Notes under the pieces: generated by a model
Databases searched by the model: none
Told to the model about the DNA's origin: nothing
Seen by the model: the letters and a program-made list of their open reading frames with translations, nothing else
Source of the DNA: Nonomuraea africana
Lineage (GTDB): Bacteria > Actinomycetota > Actinomycetes > Streptosporangiales > Streptosporangiaceae
NCBI RefSeq assembly: GCF_014873535.1
Contig: NZ_JADBEF010000001.1
Coordinates: 4,836,001-4,900,000, forward strand
Direction of reading: 5' to 3'
Length of the DNA: 64,000 nucleotides
Part shown: in pieces, positions 25,800-32,437 of the stretch
Numbering within the stretch: position 1 is the first letter of the stretch
Layout: each line of letters opens with the position of its first letter
Translations under genes and position numbers: made by a program

Positions 25800-26221
25800 C
25801 TGCCGTCCCCCACACTCAGGGGCGGCTCCGAGACATTGGGCAGCGGCTCGGTGTCCACGTGACCGAGCTCGGGGCGCGGCGCCAGCGGGCCGAGCTGGAA
25901 CACCGCCTGGGCCGGTTCCCGCCCGGTGTTCTCGACCCGGTGCCGGACGTCCACGGGAATCATGAGCGCCTCACCCGCGGCCAGCTCGACCGGTTCGCCG
26001 TCCACCCGCACCGTCAGCTCACCGCGCACGAGGTAGAGGAACTCCTCGGAGTAGGGGTGATAGTGCTCGGAGACGAACTCACCGGGCTCCAGGGTCAGCA
26101 CCCCCATGAATCCCGAGGTCGATCCCACGGTGGCCGGGCCGAGCAGAACGCGAATGTCACCACCGCGCCGCCGATTCGGCGCAACCTCGTCGGCACTGAC
26201 TTTCGATCGGGCAATCGCCAT
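25796..26221 (-). CDS. Cupin-fold protein, probable polyketide cyclase or stabiliser
   Basis: 141 residues. One cupin barrel: G-E-F-V-S-E-H-Y-H-P-Y-S-E-E-F-L-Y-L-V-R-G-E matches motif 1 with its His-x-His and Glu metal ligands, and P-V-D-V-R-H-R-V-E-N-T-G matches motif 2 with its His. Single-domain cupins are found beside type II PKS genes (WhiE-ORFII-like, RemF-like), where some act as metal-dependent cyclases. First gene of the minus operon: ATG 26221 follows GAGGAG and lies ~37 nt downstream of the predicted SARP-controlled start point. Confidence 0.88.
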   Translation of the reverse strand: MAIARSKVSADEVAPNRRRGGDIRVLLGPATVGSTSGFMGVLTLEPGEFVSEHYHPYSEEFLYLVRGELTVRVDGEPVELAAGEALMIPVDVRHRVENTGREPAQAVFQLGPLAPRPELGHVDTEPLPNVSEPPLSVGDGR

Positions 26222-26264
26222 TCAAGGTCTCCTCTCCAGGCGGATACATCCGCTGAGCGCCATC

Positions 26265-26308
26265 ATCATCACCGCACCTGCTCGAAGCGTCCTCGAATCG
26301 CGCTCAAA
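26265..26308 (-). promoter_or_regulatory. SARP-type triple repeat driving the core PKS operon
   Basis: Minus strand: TTTGAGC (complement of 26302-26308), TTCGAGG (26291-26297), TTCGAGC (26280-26286), each 11 bp apart; 9 bp on lies GATGAT (complement of 26265-26270). This is the best-conserved of the five sites. Confidence 0.72.
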
Positions 26309-26337
26309 GCCGGGACGAAGAGGTGGCCGGCGACGTT

Positions 26338-26381
26338 CCCCAGCCATATTCGAGCCCGCCTCAAGCCGTGGACGCGATACT
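26338..26381 (+). promoter_or_regulatory. SARP-type triple repeat driving the DUF1772-PPOX-P450-methyltransferase operon
   Basis: Plus strand: CCCCAGC (26338, degenerate), TTCGAGC (26349), CTCAAGC (26360) at 11-bp steps, 9 bp, then GATACT (26376-26381). With the opposing site at 26265-26308 it forms a back-to-back divergent promoter in the 192-bp gap 26222-26413. Confidence 0.7.
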
Positions 26382-26413
26382 CCATCCGGTGACCGAGAGG
26401 AGGACCGGCATAC

Positions 26414-26872
26414 GTGATTGGCCACATTCTCACCGCCGCCGTGCTGATCAGCAGCGGACTCGCGGCAGGCGTGCTGTTCACCCATGCGGTCGGCGTCTGG
26501 CCTGCGATGCAGGCGATGGCACCGGACCGCTACGTGGCCGCCCACAAACTCCTGGGCCGCGCCTATGACCCGATGATGCCGATCATCGTGAGCACGTCGT
26601 TGATTCTGGACGTCATTCTCGCCGCACTTTCGAGAAATGACATCGGGAGAATTCTTTTCATCGCCTCGGCCGTTTGCCTGGCCGGCGTCGGCGTGGTCTC
26701 CCAAACCCGTAACGTCCCGATCAACCGGCGCGTGAAATCACTCGATCCAGAGGCCATTCCGGCGGACTGGGAGGACCCGAGAGGCAGCTGGGGGAAATGG
26801 AATCTGGTCCGCACGACGTTCGCCGTTCTCGCGCTGGTGGGAAACGCCGCGGCGGCCGTGACGGCCGGTTGA
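26414..26872 (+). CDS. DUF1772 / anthrone oxygenase-family membrane protein, copy 2
   Basis: 152 residues from GTG 26414, with GAGGAGGA at 26396-26403. Four hydrophobic helices; S-S-G-L-A-A-G-V-L-F start, loop T-R-N-V-P-I-N-R and W-G-K-W-N-x-x-R match copy 1 at 22094-22555, but the rest has diverged widely. Predicted membrane enzyme of the anthrone-oxygenase-like family. It leads the plus-strand tailoring operon, with the PPOX, P450 and methyltransferase genes following at gaps of 25, 38 and 45 bp. One copy in each divergent operon suggests two distinct oxidation steps or a heteromer. Confidence 0.8.
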   Translation: MIGHILTAAVLISSGLAAGVLFTHAVGVWPAMQAMAPDRYVAAHKLLGRAYDPMMPIIVSTSLILDVILAALSRNDIGRILFIASAVCLAGVGVVSQTRNVPINRRVKSLDPEAIPADWEDPRGSWGKWNLVRTTFAVLALVGNAAAAVTAG

Positions 26873-26897
26873 AAGAACGCACAGGAAAGGAGACGAG

Positions 26898-27371
26898 ATG
26901 TCCGTGACCGGCACCGAGCGGGGCGTCGCCCCGCCGCCCGTCCGCGATCTCGCCCAGCGCAAGGCCGACGTCCTGGAGAAGCTGGCGACCGACCGGCACG
27001 CCTGGCTCGCGACCGGCGGGGCCTCCGGCGCGCACCTGATCCCCCTCGCGTGCGTGTGGGACGGGACGCACCTGGTGATGGCCACGCACGACCGGCATCG
27101 GACCGTCCGCAACCTCCGCGCCCAAGGGCTCTCCCGAGCCGCCCTCGGCAACCCCGCCGACGTCGTGCTCATCGACGGTCTCGTGGAGATCGTGCCCGCC
27201 AAGGACGCGCCGGCCGACGCTTCCGCGCTCCTCGCCGAACTCCCGGTGAACCCCTCGCGGGTGCCCGGATGTGTCTACCTCTATCTCACCCCCCGGCGCG
27301 TTCTCGCCTGGCGGCACCGCGGCGAGATCCCCGGCCGGACGGTGATGAAGGACGGCCGCTGGCTCGCCTGA
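26898..27371 (+). CDS. PPOX-like FMN/F420-binding split-barrel protein
   Basis: 157 residues. The pattern H-A-W-L-A-T-x-x-A-S-G-A-H-L-I-P-L-A-C-V-W-D, T-H-D-R-H-R-T-V-R-N-L-R and A-L-G-N-P-A-D-V-V-L-I-D-G is typical of the pyridoxamine-5'-phosphate-oxidase-like split barrel, F420/FMN-dependent group. Members reduce or oxidise small substrates, or only carry flavin. In this operon it may supply electrons or perform a redox tailoring step. GAAAGGAG at 26884-26891 precedes ATG 26898. Confidence 0.78.
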   Translation: MSVTGTERGVAPPPVRDLAQRKADVLEKLATDRHAWLATGGASGAHLIPLACVWDGTHLVMATHDRHRTVRNLRAQGLSRAALGNPADVVLIDGLVEIVPAKDAPADASALLAELPVNPSRVPGCVYLYLTPRRVLAWRHRGEIPGRTVMKDGRWLA

Positions 27372-27409
27372 CCAGGACGGCCCTGAATCGGAATCCCTGA
27401 GGAGCGTAG

Positions 27410-28609
27410 ATGTCGGAGACGACCCTGCCAATAGGCAGCATTCCGGACTCGGCCCTGACCGATCCCTATCCCTTCTACGAGCAGCTACGAGCGGCCGGCC
27501 GCGTCCATCGCATGCAGACCCCCATCGGTCTGGAGGCGTGGTTCGTCCCGCACTACGAGGACGCCCGCACGCTGCTCATCGATCCCCGCTTCAGCAAGGC
27601 GGTGCACCACTCCGACGCGGGCGACAGGAAGGGCGAGAGCTCGTTCGCCAACAACATGGTCAGCACCGACCCGCCGGAGCACACCCGGCTGCGCAAGCTG
27701 GTGCAGAAGGCCTTCACCCACCGCCGCACCGAGCTCCTGCGCCCCCGGGTGCAGGAGTTCACGGACCAGATCCTCGACACGATCGAGAAGAGGGGCCGGG
27801 CGGACCTCATGGAGGACTTCGCCTTCCCGCTGCCGATGATGGTCATCGGGGAGCTCCTCGGCCTGCCTCCCGAGGACCTCGCGGACCTGCGAGAGAAGAC
27901 CGTCTTCTTCTTCCTCGAGGAGAGCTACGACGGCAGCCCCGTGGAGCGCTTCCGCGAGAAGCAGGCCGGCATCGGGGAGTACGTCCGCAAGCTGATCGAG
28001 CACAAGAGGTCGACCTCGGGCGACGATCTCATCCACGGGCTGATCGAGGCGCGCGACGGCGAGAACAGGCTCTCCGAGCGGGAACTGGTCGCGACCGTGA
28101 TGCTCCTCATCTTCGCGGGCTTCCTGACCACGGTGAACCTCATCACCAACGGGCTCCACGCGCTGCTCGTCAACCGCGACCAGCTCGCCCTGCTCGCCGC
28201 GCGGCCCGAGCTCATCGACTCCGCCGTCGAGGAGTTCCTCCGCTACGAGAGCTCGCTCGCCCTGATCGAGGGGCACGCGACCGAGGACATCGACGTCGGG
28301 GGAACCACCATTCCGGCCGACTCCCTGATCATCGTGCCGGTGCACTCGGTCAACCGTGACCCGGCGGTCTTCCCCGATCCGAACCGGCTGGACATCACCC
28401 GCAGCCCCAACCCGCACCTGGCCTTCAGCCACGGCCTGCACCACTGCCTGGGCGCGCCCCTGGCACGGCTCGAAGCGCAGGTGGCCATCAACACGGTGCT
28501 GAGGCGCTTCCCCGACCTGACCCTCGACTGCGCCCCCGAAGACGTGGCCTGGCACCGCGACTTCTTCTCGCGCTCCCTGCGCGCGCTCCCGGTACGGCTG
28601 GCGCGCTGA
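27410..28609 (+). CDS. Cytochrome P450 with atypical I-helix
   Basis: 399 residues, soluble bacterial class I type. Heme loop F-S-H-G-L-H-H-C-L-G with Cys 346; E-F-L-R (E275-R278) is the ExxR pair. The oxygen-activation motif reads A-G-F-L-T-T (236-241): the usual acidic residue of A-G-x-(D/E)-T is Leu 239, while Thr 240 remains. This suggests altered proton delivery, seen in some P450s doing couplings or using substrate-assisted chemistry. It needs external ferredoxin and reductase, none encoded in the cluster. Gene context points to polyketide oxidation or coupling. SD AGGAG at 27400-27404. Confidence 0.92.
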   Translation: MSETTLPIGSIPDSALTDPYPFYEQLRAAGRVHRMQTPIGLEAWFVPHYEDARTLLIDPRFSKAVHHSDAGDRKGESSFANNMVSTDPPEHTRLRKLVQKAFTHRRTELLRPRVQEFTDQILDTIEKRGRADLMEDFAFPLPMMVIGELLGLPPEDLADLREKTVFFFLEESYDGSPVERFREKQAGIGEYVRKLIEHKRSTSGDDLIHGLIEARDGENRLSERELVATVMLLIFAGFLTTVNLITNGLHALLVNRDQLALLAARPELIDSAVEEFLRYESSLALIEGHATEDIDVGGTTIPADSLIIVPVHSVNRDPAVFPDPNRLDITRSPNPHLAFSHGLHHCLGAPLARLEAQVAINTVLRRFPDLTLDCAPEDVAWHRDFFSRSLRALPVRLAR

Positions 28610-28654
28610 TCCGACCACCCTCCGCCCCACACCCATCCCCAGAAAGGAAGCCGG

Positions 28655-29683
28655 ATGTCCCTTCCGGAGAGCGCACTGCCCATTGTCAGGACGGCGACCG
28701 GATTCTTCCAGGCCCAGGCCCTGTTCGTCGGGATCGAGCTCGGCCTGTTCGCCCGCGTGTCCAGGGAACCCGCCGACGCCGCGACACTCCAGCAGGAATT
28801 CGGCCTGCATCCGTCGTTGGTCCACGACTACCTGGACGCGCTGGTCGCGATGGACCTGCTGGCGCGCGACGGCTCCCAGTACCGGGCGACCCCGATGACC
28901 TCGACCTACCTCGACCCCACCAAGCCCGAGTACATCGGCGGCTTCCTCGCCTTCAACCAGCGGCGGCTCTACCCGGCCTGGGGCACACTCGGCACGTTCC
29001 TCCGCTCGGGCGAGAACCTGGCGCAGAAGTTCTCCGCCGAGGGCGACTTCACCTCCGAGCTGTACGCGGACCCCCGGCGGGCCCGCGCCTTCACCGAGGC
29101 GATGGACGGCTACGCGGTGCTGCTCGCCCGTCCGCTCGCCGAGAAGTTCCGCTGGGACGAGGTGAAGTCCTTCGCCGACCTCGGGGGTTGCCGCGGGCTG
29201 CTCACCGCGAGGATCGCCGCCGCGCACCCCCACCTGCGCGGGGTGACCTTCGACCTGCCCCCGCTGGAGCCGCTCTTCGACGAGTTGATCGACAGCGTGG
29301 GCGGCGACACGGATCTCCGTGACCGGGTGAGCTACCAGGCGGGCAGCTTCTTCACCGACGCGCTGCCCGACACCCAGGTCTACATCTTCGGTCATGTCCT
29401 GCACGACTGGGTCGACGAGCGGCGCCGCGAGCTGGTGCGGCGGGCCTTCGAGCAGCTGCCGCCGGGCGGCACGCTCCTCGTCTACGACAGCATGATCGAC
29501 GACGAGCGTCGCGACGCGGTCTTCAACCTCCTGATGAGCCTCAATATGGCCATGATCAGCGGCTCGTCGGAGTACACGGTCTCCCAGGGCATCGGGTGGC
29601 TGGAGGAGGCCGGGTTCACGGTCGAGGAACCGGTCGCGCTCAACGAGATCACCACTCTGCTCGTCGCCAACAAGCCGCTCTGA
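28655..29683 (+). CDS. SAM-dependent O-methyltransferase with winged-helix dimerisation domain
   Basis: 342 residues. N-terminal dimerisation helices and wHTH (1-105: L-F-V-G-I-E-L-G-L-F, L-D-A-L-V-A-M-D-L-L). The SAM loop is D-L-G-G-C-R-G (~175) in place of the common D-x-G-G-G-x-G. The catalytic His is in H-V-L-H-D-W (~250). The family includes DnrK/TcmO-like polyketide methyltransferases. Last gene of the tailoring operon; it ends at the strong hairpin at 29694-29728. With the gene at 12719-13741 the product could carry two O-methyl groups, unless one enzyme is a structural homologue without methyl transfer. Confidence 0.87.
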   Translation: MSLPESALPIVRTATGFFQAQALFVGIELGLFARVSREPADAATLQQEFGLHPSLVHDYLDALVAMDLLARDGSQYRATPMTSTYLDPTKPEYIGGFLAFNQRRLYPAWGTLGTFLRSGENLAQKFSAEGDFTSELYADPRRARAFTEAMDGYAVLLARPLAEKFRWDEVKSFADLGGCRGLLTARIAAAHPHLRGVTFDLPPLEPLFDELIDSVGGDTDLRDRVSYQAGSFFTDALPDTQVYIFGHVLHDWVDERRRELVRRAFEQLPPGGTLLVYDSMIDDERRDAVFNLLMSLNMAMISGSSEYTVSQGIGWLEEAGFTVEEPVALNEITTLLVANKPL

Positions 29684-29693
29684 CCAGGCGGAA

Positions 29694-29728
29694 GGGCTCC
29701 GGCCGGCCGCACCGGCCGGCCGGAGCCC
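29694..29728. terminator. Bidirectional terminator between convergent methyltransferase and ABC-F genes
   Basis: GGGCTCCGGCCGGC (29694-29707) pairs perfectly with GCCGGCCGGAGCCC (29715-29728), extended by one more C-G pair, leaving a 5-base loop. The methyltransferase stop is 11 bp to the left and the ABC-F stop 5 bp to the right. Confidence 0.85.
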
Positions 29729-29732
29729 GCCG

Positions 29733-31355
29733 TCAGAGCCGAAGCCGCGGCCAGTCCGCCGTGTCGCGCAGCAGCTGCCTGTCGTGGGTGGCCAGCACCA
29801 CCGCGGCGCCCGTGGTGGCCAGCGCCTCGGTCAGCTCCTCGACCAGAGCCATCGACAGGTGGTTGGTCGGCTCGTCCAGCAGCACGACCTGCGGGCGCGC
29901 GGCCAGCAGGACGGCCAGGTCGAGCCGCCGTTGCTGGCCGATCGACAGCTCGGTCACCGGGCGGTGGGCGGCGCCGGAGGGAAGCAGGCCGAGCTGCGTG
30001 AGCCCGACACAGTCCGCCTCGTCGAGCGCACCCGAGCTGACGAGCCTGCCGACGACGGCGTCGTACACCTCGAAGGCGCGCCGCCGCGACGGCGGCGGCG
30101 ACTCCTGCGCGAGCAGCCCCACCCGCGCGCCCCTCTTGCGCTGTACGACCCCCGAGTCCGGGGCCAGCGTCCCCGCGAGCACGGAGAGCACGCTCGACTT
30201 GCCGGAGCCGTTGGGGCCGGTCACCACGAGGCGGTCGCCGGAGCGCAGCAGCACCGACTGCGGTGATGCGAACCGGCCGTGCACCGTCACCTCGTCGGCG
30301 CGCAGGAGCGTGGCTCCCTGCGGCGCCTCGAGCCGCGGCAGTTGGAACCGCAACGGCGGCTTGGGAACGTCGACCACGTGTGCCTCGAGCTCCTCCCGCC
30401 GCCGGTGAACCGCCCGGACCAGGGCGGGCGCCCGAGTGGCGCGCGTGTGCTTGCCGGTTCCCTTCTCCGGCCGCCATCCGGTGGACAGCCGGTTCTGCGC
30501 CGCGGAGAGGTCCTGCGCGAGCCGCTCCCGCTCGCTCTGCTGGTCCCGGTACTCGCTCTCCCAGCGTTCCCGCTCGGCGCGACGGCCCTCCCGGTAGCCG
30601 GCGTATCCGCCGCCGTAGGTACGGGGCCGGCCGTCACTGGTCGGGTCGAGGTCGAGCACCGTGGTGACGACGTCGTCCAGCAGCGCGCGGTCGTGGCTGA
30701 CCAGCACCACCCCTCCCGGGTGCTCACGAAGCCTGGCGGTCAGGTGGTCGAGACCGGCCGCGTCGAGATGGTTGGTCGGCTCGTCCAGCAGCAGGAGATC
30801 GTGACCGGCGCCCAGCAGGCACGCCAGCCGGATCCGGTAGCGCTGCCCGACGGAGAGCTCGGCCAGCGGCCGGGCGCGGTCGTGCACCGCGTCGAGCGCG
30901 GCGAGCGAGACGTCGACGCGGCGGTCGGCGTCCCAGGCGTCGATGGCCTCCGCGTCCGCGAGCGCGTCGGCGTACGCCTGGTCGGCGCCGGGGCGGTCCT
31001 CGGCGAGCGCGAGGGTCGCCGCCTCGAACGCGCGCAGCACCGCGCGTACCTGGGCGAGTTCGACGTCGATCAGACCGCCGACGGTGCGGTGGTCGTCGAT
31101 CGGCATCTCCTGGTCGGCGACGCCGAGCGTGCCCGCCCGGTGCACCGAGCCGGAGTCGGGAACCAGGGTCCCGGCGAGCACCTGCAGCAGCGTGCTCTTG
31201 CCGCGGCCGTTCTCGCCGACCACCCCCAGCCGATCACCGGGAGAGACGGTCAGGTCCACACCGGTCAGAACCGGTCGGCCGCCGCGGGCGAGACGCAGAT
31301 CTGTGGCGTTGAGATGGGCCCGCGCGCGAGCCCGGCGAACAGTGTCGGTGGACAC
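29733..31355 (-). CDS. ABC-F family ATPase, candidate self-resistance or ribosome-protection protein
   Basis: 540 residues from a GTG start with GGAGG five bases upstream. Two ABC domains without membrane segments: Walker A G-E-N-G-R-G-K-S-T and G-P-N-G-S-G-K-S-S, signatures L-S-V-G-Q and L-S-I-G-Q, Walker B L-L-L-D-E-P-T-N-H-L and V-L-L-D-E-P-T-N-H-L. The linker (~residues 240-340) is Arg/Glu-rich and helical, as in the P-site-tRNA interaction motif region. Such proteins displace ribosome-bound drugs or act as translation factors. At the cluster edge it could be self-resistance, though aromatic polyketides rarely target ribosomes, so a housekeeping role is possible. Confidence 0.88.
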   Translation of the reverse strand: MSTDTVRRARARAHLNATDLRLARGGRPVLTGVDLTVSPGDRLGVVGENGRGKSTLLQVLAGTLVPDSGSVHRAGTLGVADQEMPIDDHRTVGGLIDVELAQVRAVLRAFEAATLALAEDRPGADQAYADALADAEAIDAWDADRRVDVSLAALDAVHDRARPLAELSVGQRYRIRLACLLGAGHDLLLLDEPTNHLDAAGLDHLTARLREHPGGVVLVSHDRALLDDVVTTVLDLDPTSDGRPRTYGGGYAGYREGRRAERERWESEYRDQQSERERLAQDLSAAQNRLSTGWRPEKGTGKHTRATRAPALVRAVHRRREELEAHVVDVPKPPLRFQLPRLEAPQGATLLRADEVTVHGRFASPQSVLLRSGDRLVVTGPNGSGKSSVLSVLAGTLAPDSGVVQRKRGARVGLLAQESPPPSRRRAFEVYDAVVGRLVSSGALDEADCVGLTQLGLLPSGAAHRPVTELSIGQQRRLDLAVLLAARPQVVLLDEPTNHLSMALVEELTEALATTGAAVVLATHDRQLLRDTADWPRLRL

Positions 31356-31447
31356 ACTTCCTCCAAGGGCAGGCTCCCGCGCGCCCCGGCACAGCCGGCG
31401 GCGTCAAGGCAGGAACCTGTGAAAAGTGACAGACGACAGCGGAAGAC

Positions 31448-31492
31448 TCAGCCGCGCCCGGGCCCGCTGAACGGGGCGATCCGGGACCTCAT
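31448..31492 (-). other. Possible 14-codon leader ORF upstream of the ABC-F gene
   Basis: On the minus strand ATG (31490-31492) opens a 14-codon frame ending TGA at 31448-31450, 92 bp before the ABC-F GTG. ABC-F resistance genes are often controlled by leader peptides and attenuation. No convincing SD precedes this ATG, and the short frame could be chance. Otherwise the 280-bp gap 31356-31635 shows only a small CCGGC/GCCGG hairpin. Confidence 0.25.
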
Positions 31493-31635
31493 CGGCGGCC
31501 GAGGTCGTCGTCCTCAGAGGAAGTACAGATATTGCACCCAGCCAGGGTAGCAGACGGCCTTCCCGCGAAGCCTTTTCTCACCCGGCCGGTACGTTGCGGG
31601 GTCCCCTCACAGGAAACGACAGAGGGACGCGACCG

Positions 31636-31983
31636 TCACGCGCTGCCTACCACGGCGGCGAAGGTGGCCACCTGCAGGAGGAGCTGGGCGACTGCCAGGA
31701 CCGGCCGGAGCCAGGTCATCACCCGCCATCTCTTCGGGAGGACGAGCGCGCCCACGCCGGCGGCGACACTGCCCCAGAACGTCCACCAGGCGATCGGCAG
31801 CAGCACGTCCGCGGCCGGGGCGCACTGCTCCCCGTAGGTCAGGCACCGGGAGAACTCGGCCGTGCTCAGCACGTAGATCCAGGCGAGCACGGTGGTGGGG
31901 ATCAGAGTGGCGGTGCCGATCGCCGCGCACCTGCGCCAGGGATCCCATCCGGACCGCCCCCGGACGTTCGCGTTCGCTGTCAT
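31636..31983 (-). CDS. Small hypothetical membrane protein
   Basis: 115 residues, not recognised. Three hydrophobic segments are visible (~21-42, ~60-82, ~92-113), separated by a loop with two Cys (C-L-T-Y-G-E-Q-C) that could form a disulfide on the outer face. No clear SD precedes ATG 31983. The start region is duplicated in tandem (31951-32044): the upstream copy gives a 16-codon frame whose TGA overlaps the ATG of the gene itself, so translation may be coupled. Confidence 0.55.
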   Translation of the reverse strand: MTANANVRGRSGWDPWRRCAAIGTATLIPTTVLAWIYVLSTAEFSRCLTYGEQCAPAADVLLPIAWWTFWGSVAAGVGALVLPKRWRVMTWLRPVLAVAQLLLQVATFAAVVGSA

Positions 31984-32044
31984 GGAGCCACCCGACCGGA
32001 CCGTCCCCGGACATTCGCGTTCGCTGTCATGGAGCCACCCAACC
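31951..32044. repeat. 47-bp tandem direct duplication over a gene start
   Basis: Bases 31951-31997 and 31998-32044 are head-to-tail copies, differing at a few positions (C/T at unit base 7, G/A at base 16, one near the end). The unit contains the ATG of the 115-residue membrane protein, so two start codons exist 47 bp apart, in different frames. Confidence 0.9.
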
Positions 32045-32108
32045 AGACCGCCGCGGCGATCGTCGACACCGGCCAGGGGCGTCAGCCGGGCTCGCGCGTC
32101 GCCTGACG

Positions 32109-32420
32109 TGGATCCGGTGCGTCGGGCTACTGCGCGGTCTCGACGACACCAGGAGCGGCTTCCGCATCACCCTCTTCGGCTACTGGGTCGTGGGGCTGCC
32201 CGCGGCGTGGCTGCTGGCGACGCCCGCCGGGCTGGCCACGCTGGGAACCGGGCTCGGCCTGACCGTCGGGCCGGCCACCACGGCCGGGCTGCTGCTGCGC
32301 CGCTTCCACCGGGCCGGCGCCCTGCGTCCTTTGAAGGGACGCGAGGTGGGCGGGCGCGTTTTACCCGACTGGCCCACCGATCCTGACATTTCCCGCTATG
32401 GTGCTGAAGATCCCTTAGCA
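32109..32420 (+). pseudogene. C-terminal remnant of a MATE-family efflux transporter
   Basis: In the frame of bases 32190-32192 the text reads G-L-L-R-G-L-D-D-T-R-S-G-F-R-I-T-L-F-G-Y-W, then G-L-P-A-A-W-L-L-A, a glycine-rich hydrophobic helix and a basic L-L-L-R-R-F end. This is the last ~80 residues of a MATE transporter (the R-G-x-x-D-T-R motif and final two helices). Nothing before it matches; the frame has no stop of its own and runs into the kinase gene. Both ends are therefore damaged. Confidence 0.68.
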
Positions 32421-32437
32421 GCTGTCACAGGAGTCCC

